NCBI GenBank assembly: GCA_018064695.1
Contig: JAGHUU010000228.1
Coordinates: 1-8,875 of the forward strand
Source: Candidatus Blautia equi
GTDB taxonomy: Bacteria; Bacillota; Clostridia; Lachnospirales; Lachnospiraceae
Reading direction: 5' to 3'
Length of the DNA: 8,875 bases
In this document: positions 6,339 to 8,875 of the stretch, in pieces
Layout of the letters: each line of letters begins with the position of its first letter
Numbering within the stretch: position 1 is the first letter of the stretch
Made by a program: the position numbers and the translations under genes
Notes under the pieces: model-generated
Seen by the model: the letters and a program-made list of their open reading frames with translations, nothing else
Told to the model about the DNA's origin: nothing
Databases searched by the model: none

Positions 6339-7481
6339 ATGAAACAGGGTGCTTTTTATACCGGAAAATACAGAAACCGTTTTGCGGAGCTTGGCTATTC
6401 CGAGAAGGAGATCGAGGATAGAAAGGAAGCCATCTTCCAGACACTTTTCTATGGAAGTGAGGATGAGAGAATTTATCATCCGGTGGGAGATGACATGGGT
6501 TATATGGAGGACACCGGTAATATCGATGCCAGAACAGAGGGAATGTCCTACGGCATGATGATGTGTGTCCAGACTGACCATCAGGAAGAATTCAACCGGA
6601 TCTGGAAATGGTCCAAGACCTATATGTTCATGACAGAGGGCATCAATGCGGGCTATTTTGCATGGTCCTGCCAGCCGGATGGAACCAAGAACGCCTACGG
6701 TGCTGCACCTGACGGGGAAGAGTACTATGCCATGGCTCTTTTCTTCGCATCCCACCGCTGGGGTGACGGAGAGGGTATCTTTAACTACAGCAAAGAGGCA
6801 AAGGATCTTCTTCACACCTGCATCACCAAGAAAGGCGACGGCCGAAACGGAAGAGAGATGTGGGATCCTGAGAATCATCTGATCCGCTTTATTGTGGAGG
6901 TGGACTTCTCTGATCCATCCTATCATCTGCCTCATTTCTACGAGCTGTTTTCCAGATGGGCATACGAGGAGGACAGAGAGTTCTTTAAGATCGCCGCAGA
7001 GGAGAGCCGCAAGTACCTGAAAAAAGCCTGCCATCCAAAGACAGGACTGAATCCGGAGTACGGCAACTTTGACGGAACCCCATGCACCTTGGGAAACTGG
7101 GGACGCCATGACTGGTATTATTCCGATGCTTACCGCACCATTGCAAACATTGCCATGGACAGCAACTGGTTTGATGAGGATCCGTGGGAGAAGGAGATCG
7201 CAGAGACTTTTCTGAAATTCTACTGCGAGGAGCTCCGTGAGGACCAGTGGGATCTCATCATGGAGGTGGACGGTACCCTGCTTGATCAGAAGGTCCTTCA
7301 TCCTGTTGCCGTGATCGCAGTGAATGCTGAGGCGGGACTTACCCTTGAGAATGCCCATGCAGAGCACTGTATCCGCAAGTTCTGGAACACACCGCTCAGA
7401 GAGGGCAACAGAAGATATTACGACAATTGTCTCTATTTCTTTGCTTTCCTGGCACTCAGCGGAAATTACAGAATTTATTAA
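6339..7481 (+). CDS. GH8 reducing-end xylose-releasing exo-oligoxylanase (Rex-like)
   Basis: The 380-residue length and sequence match GH8 Rex enzymes (EC 3.2.1.156), which remove single xylose units from the reducing end of xylo-oligosaccharides of three or more units. DARTEGMSYGMMM (63-75) carries the probable general acid Glu67. APDGEEYYAMAL (123-134) carries the conserved Asp125. YSDAYR (261-266) carries Asp263, which coincides with the base numbering I recall for the Bacillus halodurans enzyme. LHP (320-322) contains a His near where that enzyme has its reducing-end-blocking His; that assignment is tentative. There is no signal peptide, so the enzyme is cytoplasmic and acts on imported oligosaccharides. 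The ribosome binding site AGAGGAA (6323-6329) sits nine bases before the ATG. The gene starts 30 bases after permease 2 and is the last gene before the operon terminator. Other GH8 activities (endoglucanase, chitosanase, endoxylanase) are less likely because these are usually secreted. Confidence 0.9.
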   Translation: MKQGAFYTGKYRNRFAELGYSEKEIEDRKEAIFQTLFYGSEDERIYHPVGDDMGYMEDTGNIDARTEGMSYGMMMCVQTDHQEEFNRIWKWSKTYMFMTEGINAGYFAWSCQPDGTKNAYGAAPDGEEYYAMALFFASHRWGDGEGIFNYSKEAKDLLHTCITKKGDGRNGREMWDPENHLIRFIVEVDFSDPSYHLPHFYELFSRWAYEEDREFFKIAAEESRKYLKKACHPKTGLNPEYGNFDGTPCTLGNWGRHDWYYSDAYRTIANIAMDSNWFDEDPWEKEIAETFLKFYCEELREDQWDLIMEVDGTLLDQKVLHPVAVIAVNAEAGLTLENAHAEHCIRKFWNTPLREGNRRYYDNCLYFFAFLALSGNYRIY

Positions 7482-7497
7482 TGAATTATGTATGGTG

Positions 7498-7544
7498 AGA
7501 GCACCATGGAAACCTGTAAAAGGGCTTCCATGGTGCTCTTTTTT
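7498..7544 (+). terminator. Strong intrinsic terminator ending the operon
   Basis: A 14-bp perfect stem pairs AGAGCACCATGGAA (7498-7511) with its complement at 7526-7539 around a 14-base loop, and runs into six T residues (7539-7544). It begins 16 bases after the GH8 stop codon. With no similar signal between 1608 and 7481, it marks the end of the transport and hydrolase transcript. Confidence 0.93.
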
Positions 7545-7640
7545 GTGCAATTTTACCATGTTTCGCAATAAATATATGGGAAAAGAGCAATAATTGAGTG
7601 CGGATAGAACATCTGTTTTCTGGAATGTGGGTGAAGATAA

Positions 7641-7657
7641 TGTTATAGTATTGTTAC
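7641..7657 (+). promoter_or_regulatory. Exact-consensus WalR (YycF) box upstream of the CHAP hydrolase gene
   Basis: TGTTAT-AGTAT-TGTTAC matches the published low-GC Gram-positive WalR direct repeat TGTWAH-N5-TGTWAH at every defined position. It lies 42 bases upstream of the -35 element at 7700. Further half-site-like copies are TGTCAT (7675-7680) and TGTTAC (7693-7698), the latter touching the -35. WalRK controls autolysins and other peptidoglycan hydrolases, and the next gene encodes one. The A/T-rich setting makes a chance match possible. Confidence 0.6.
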
Positions 7658-7699
7658 AAAATTTCGTATAAAAATGTCATAAAAGGACAAAATGTTACA

Positions 7700-7728
7700 T
7701 TGAAATTAAGAGAAAAGCGTGATATATT
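7700..7728 (+). promoter_or_regulatory. Sigma-A promoter with extended -10 for the CHAP hydrolase gene
   Basis: TTGAAA (7700-7705) and TATATT (7723-7728) are separated by exactly 17 bases, and TGA (7720-7722) supplies a TGn extension. This leaves a leader of about 35 bases before the ATG at 7770. Apart from this promoter and the WalR-like sites, I see nothing coding in 7545-7769. Confidence 0.75.
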
Positions 7729-7769
7729 ACATATTACGTTCGAAATTTGGACAGCAAGAGGGGTAAGAC

Positions 7770-8875
7770 ATGAAAAAAAGAATTTTGAGTGTTTTGCTGG
7801 CGCTTTCTTTGCTGGCAGGTCTGGGGGGACCGGCTGGCGCAGAGGAGCTTACCAGGGGAGAAAACACTGTAAGGGTTGAGAATGCAGAAGGGACACATTC
7901 TCAGAATGAAAAGAAATTTGATCTTATGGTTCAGGGAGAACTGGACCAGTATCTGAAGGAGCATCCGGAGCAGGATGGAACGAACTCTGAGTACAGGAAT
8001 GCTAACTTCCGAACCAGAGCCGCAGCACCGCTCGCGCTTGCGGGGACCACATCTGCCGATCTGGTGGTGGAAACTGCCAGAGAGATGATTGGAGATTCCG
8101 GTGTTCCGAATACATATACCTACTGGATGGGAGCCATTGATGGTTCTTATGCTTACGCATGGTGCCATGCATTCGTATCCTGGGCAGCAGCACAGGCCGG
8201 TGCGGGTTCCATTATTCCTAAGACGGCTTCCTGCTTTATTGGCATGAACTGGTTTGTCAACCGCGGCAGATTCAGATATGCGTCCTCCGGATATGTGCCG
8301 TTAAAGGGCGATATTATTTATTTTGACTGGGACAACGGATACGGTACCATTGATCATGTGGGTATTGTTGACCGCGTGTCTAACGGAATCGTTTATACTA
8401 TTGAGGGTAATACCACCAATTCTGTAAGAGGCAGAACTTATCAGCTGACGGATTCCAGCATCGTTGGTTATGGTATTCCGGAGTATGATTACAGAGGAGA
8501 GGATTCCTCTAATGGCGGTACTTCTGCCAACAGTCTGGGAACAGGGGTCGGCAGTACGGGTACTGGTTCCGGTAATACCAGTGTGACAGCCGGTAATCAG
8601 GGTTCTTCTTCTGCAGAATCGGTGGACAGCTGCCACTGCACCAGTTCTTATCAGGGACTGTATAAATGTACGGCTACCAAAAGCCCGCTGACCATCAGAA
8701 AAGGACATGGTACGGATTTTGCCGTTCTTGGATCTATTCCGATCGGCGCTTCCAGTGTTCAGGTGAATAAGGCGGATGGAACATGGGCGCATGTAACATA
8801 TAATGGCGTCAGCGGTTATTGTTATATGTATTTCCTGGAAAAGACTACTTCCGCGTCTCCACTGCCGCATTGTGC
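7770..8875 (+). CDS. Secreted CHAP-domain peptidoglycan hydrolase with SH3 domain, 3' end cut off
   Basis: This is an open frame of 368 codons that runs off the window end. The start at ATG 7770 follows AGAGGGG (7757-7763) by six bases. A Sec signal peptide (MKKRILSVLLALSLLAG..., cleavage near AGA at 22-24, no lipobox) is followed by a charged, probably disordered pro-region to about residue 92. A CHAP/NlpC-P60-type papain-like domain spans about 95-238, with catalytic Cys132 in AWCHAFVSWA, His196 in DHVGIV and a likely third residue Glu212 in IEGNT. A Gly/Ser/Thr/Asn-rich linker (about 245-285) precedes a bacterial SH3-type domain (about 298-357, TKSPLTIRKGHGTDFAVLGS). Such proteins cut peptide bonds in peptidoglycan outside the cell. 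Two cysteines close together (288, 290) follow the linker. Codon usage is looser than in the transport genes. The gene has its own promoter and a WalR-like site, so it is a separate unit. Confidence 0.9.
   Translation, partial: MKKRILSVLLALSLLAGLGGPAGAEELTRGENTVRVENAEGTHSQNEKKFDLMVQGELDQYLKEHPEQDGTNSEYRNANFRTRAAAPLALAGTTSADLVVETAREMIGDSGVPNTYTYWMGAIDGSYAYAWCHAFVSWAAAQAGAGSIIPKTASCFIGMNWFVNRGRFRYASSGYVPLKGDIIYFDWDNGYGTIDHVGIVDRVSNGIVYTIEGNTTNSVRGRTYQLTDSSIVGYGIPEYDYRGEDSSNGGTSANSLGTGVGSTGTGSGNTSVTAGNQGSSSAESVDSCHCTSSYQGLYKCTATKSPLTIRKGHGTDFAVLGSIPIGASSVQVNKADGTWAHVTYNGVSGYCYMYFLEKTTSASPLPHC

Noticed and set aside
6330..7568. A 412-codon open frame on the minus strand across the GH8 gene
   Set aside because: Also codon-aligned with the sense gene and explained by its codon bias; it runs through the operon terminator and shows no recognisable domain.
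7594..7671. A 25-codon TTG-initiated frame in the gap before the CHAP gene
   Set aside because: There is no ribosome binding site, no recognisable content, and it overlaps the WalR-like site; it looks like chance.

Overview
The window looks like a chromosomal segment of a gut-type Firmicute, most likely a Lachnospiraceae member. The evidence is moderate GC, AGGAGG-type ribosome binding sites, strongly biased codon use in the highly expressed genes, classic hairpin-plus-T-run terminators, and family composition. The genus cannot be named from this sequence. All real genes are on the + strand.

Layout. (1) Positions 1-219 hold the 3' end of an M24-family (Xaa-Pro aminopeptidase type) metallopeptidase. 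(2) Positions 220-361 hold a small REP-like hairpin, an extended -10 promoter and a perfect 8+1+8 palindrome just before the ribosome binding site of the next gene. (3) Positions 362-7544 form one five-gene transport and hydrolysis operon. It encodes a secreted substrate-binding protein resembling DUF3798 proteins, an intergenic intrinsic terminator, a double-NBD ABC ATPase, a permease with an unusually large extracytoplasmic domain, a second permease, and a cytoplasmic GH8 enzyme of the reducing-end xylose-releasing exo-oligoxylanase (Rex) type. A strong terminator closes it. (4) Positions 7545-7769 are regulatory DNA with an exact match to the WalR (YycF) box consensus and an extended -10 promoter. 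(5) From 7770 to the window edge runs a secreted CHAP-domain cell-wall hydrolase with a bacterial SH3 domain, cut off at its 3' end.

How the genes fit together. The ABC genes have the gene set of a CUT2/BMP-like importer: one double ATPase and two different BPD_transp_2 permeases. The Rex-like hydrolase without a signal peptide follows the second permease by 30 bases, before the terminator. The simplest reading is that the transporter brings in xylo-oligosaccharides, which the cytoplasmic GH8 trims from the reducing end. That would give a DUF3798-type transporter a substrate; it is an inference from gene order and has not been shown. The most unusual points are the binding protein without a lipobox, the roughly 225-residue extracytoplasmic insert in permease 1, the asymmetric ATPase with one consensus and one degenerate ATP site, the terminator that probably sets the binding protein far above the membrane components, and the palindrome positioned like a repressor operator.
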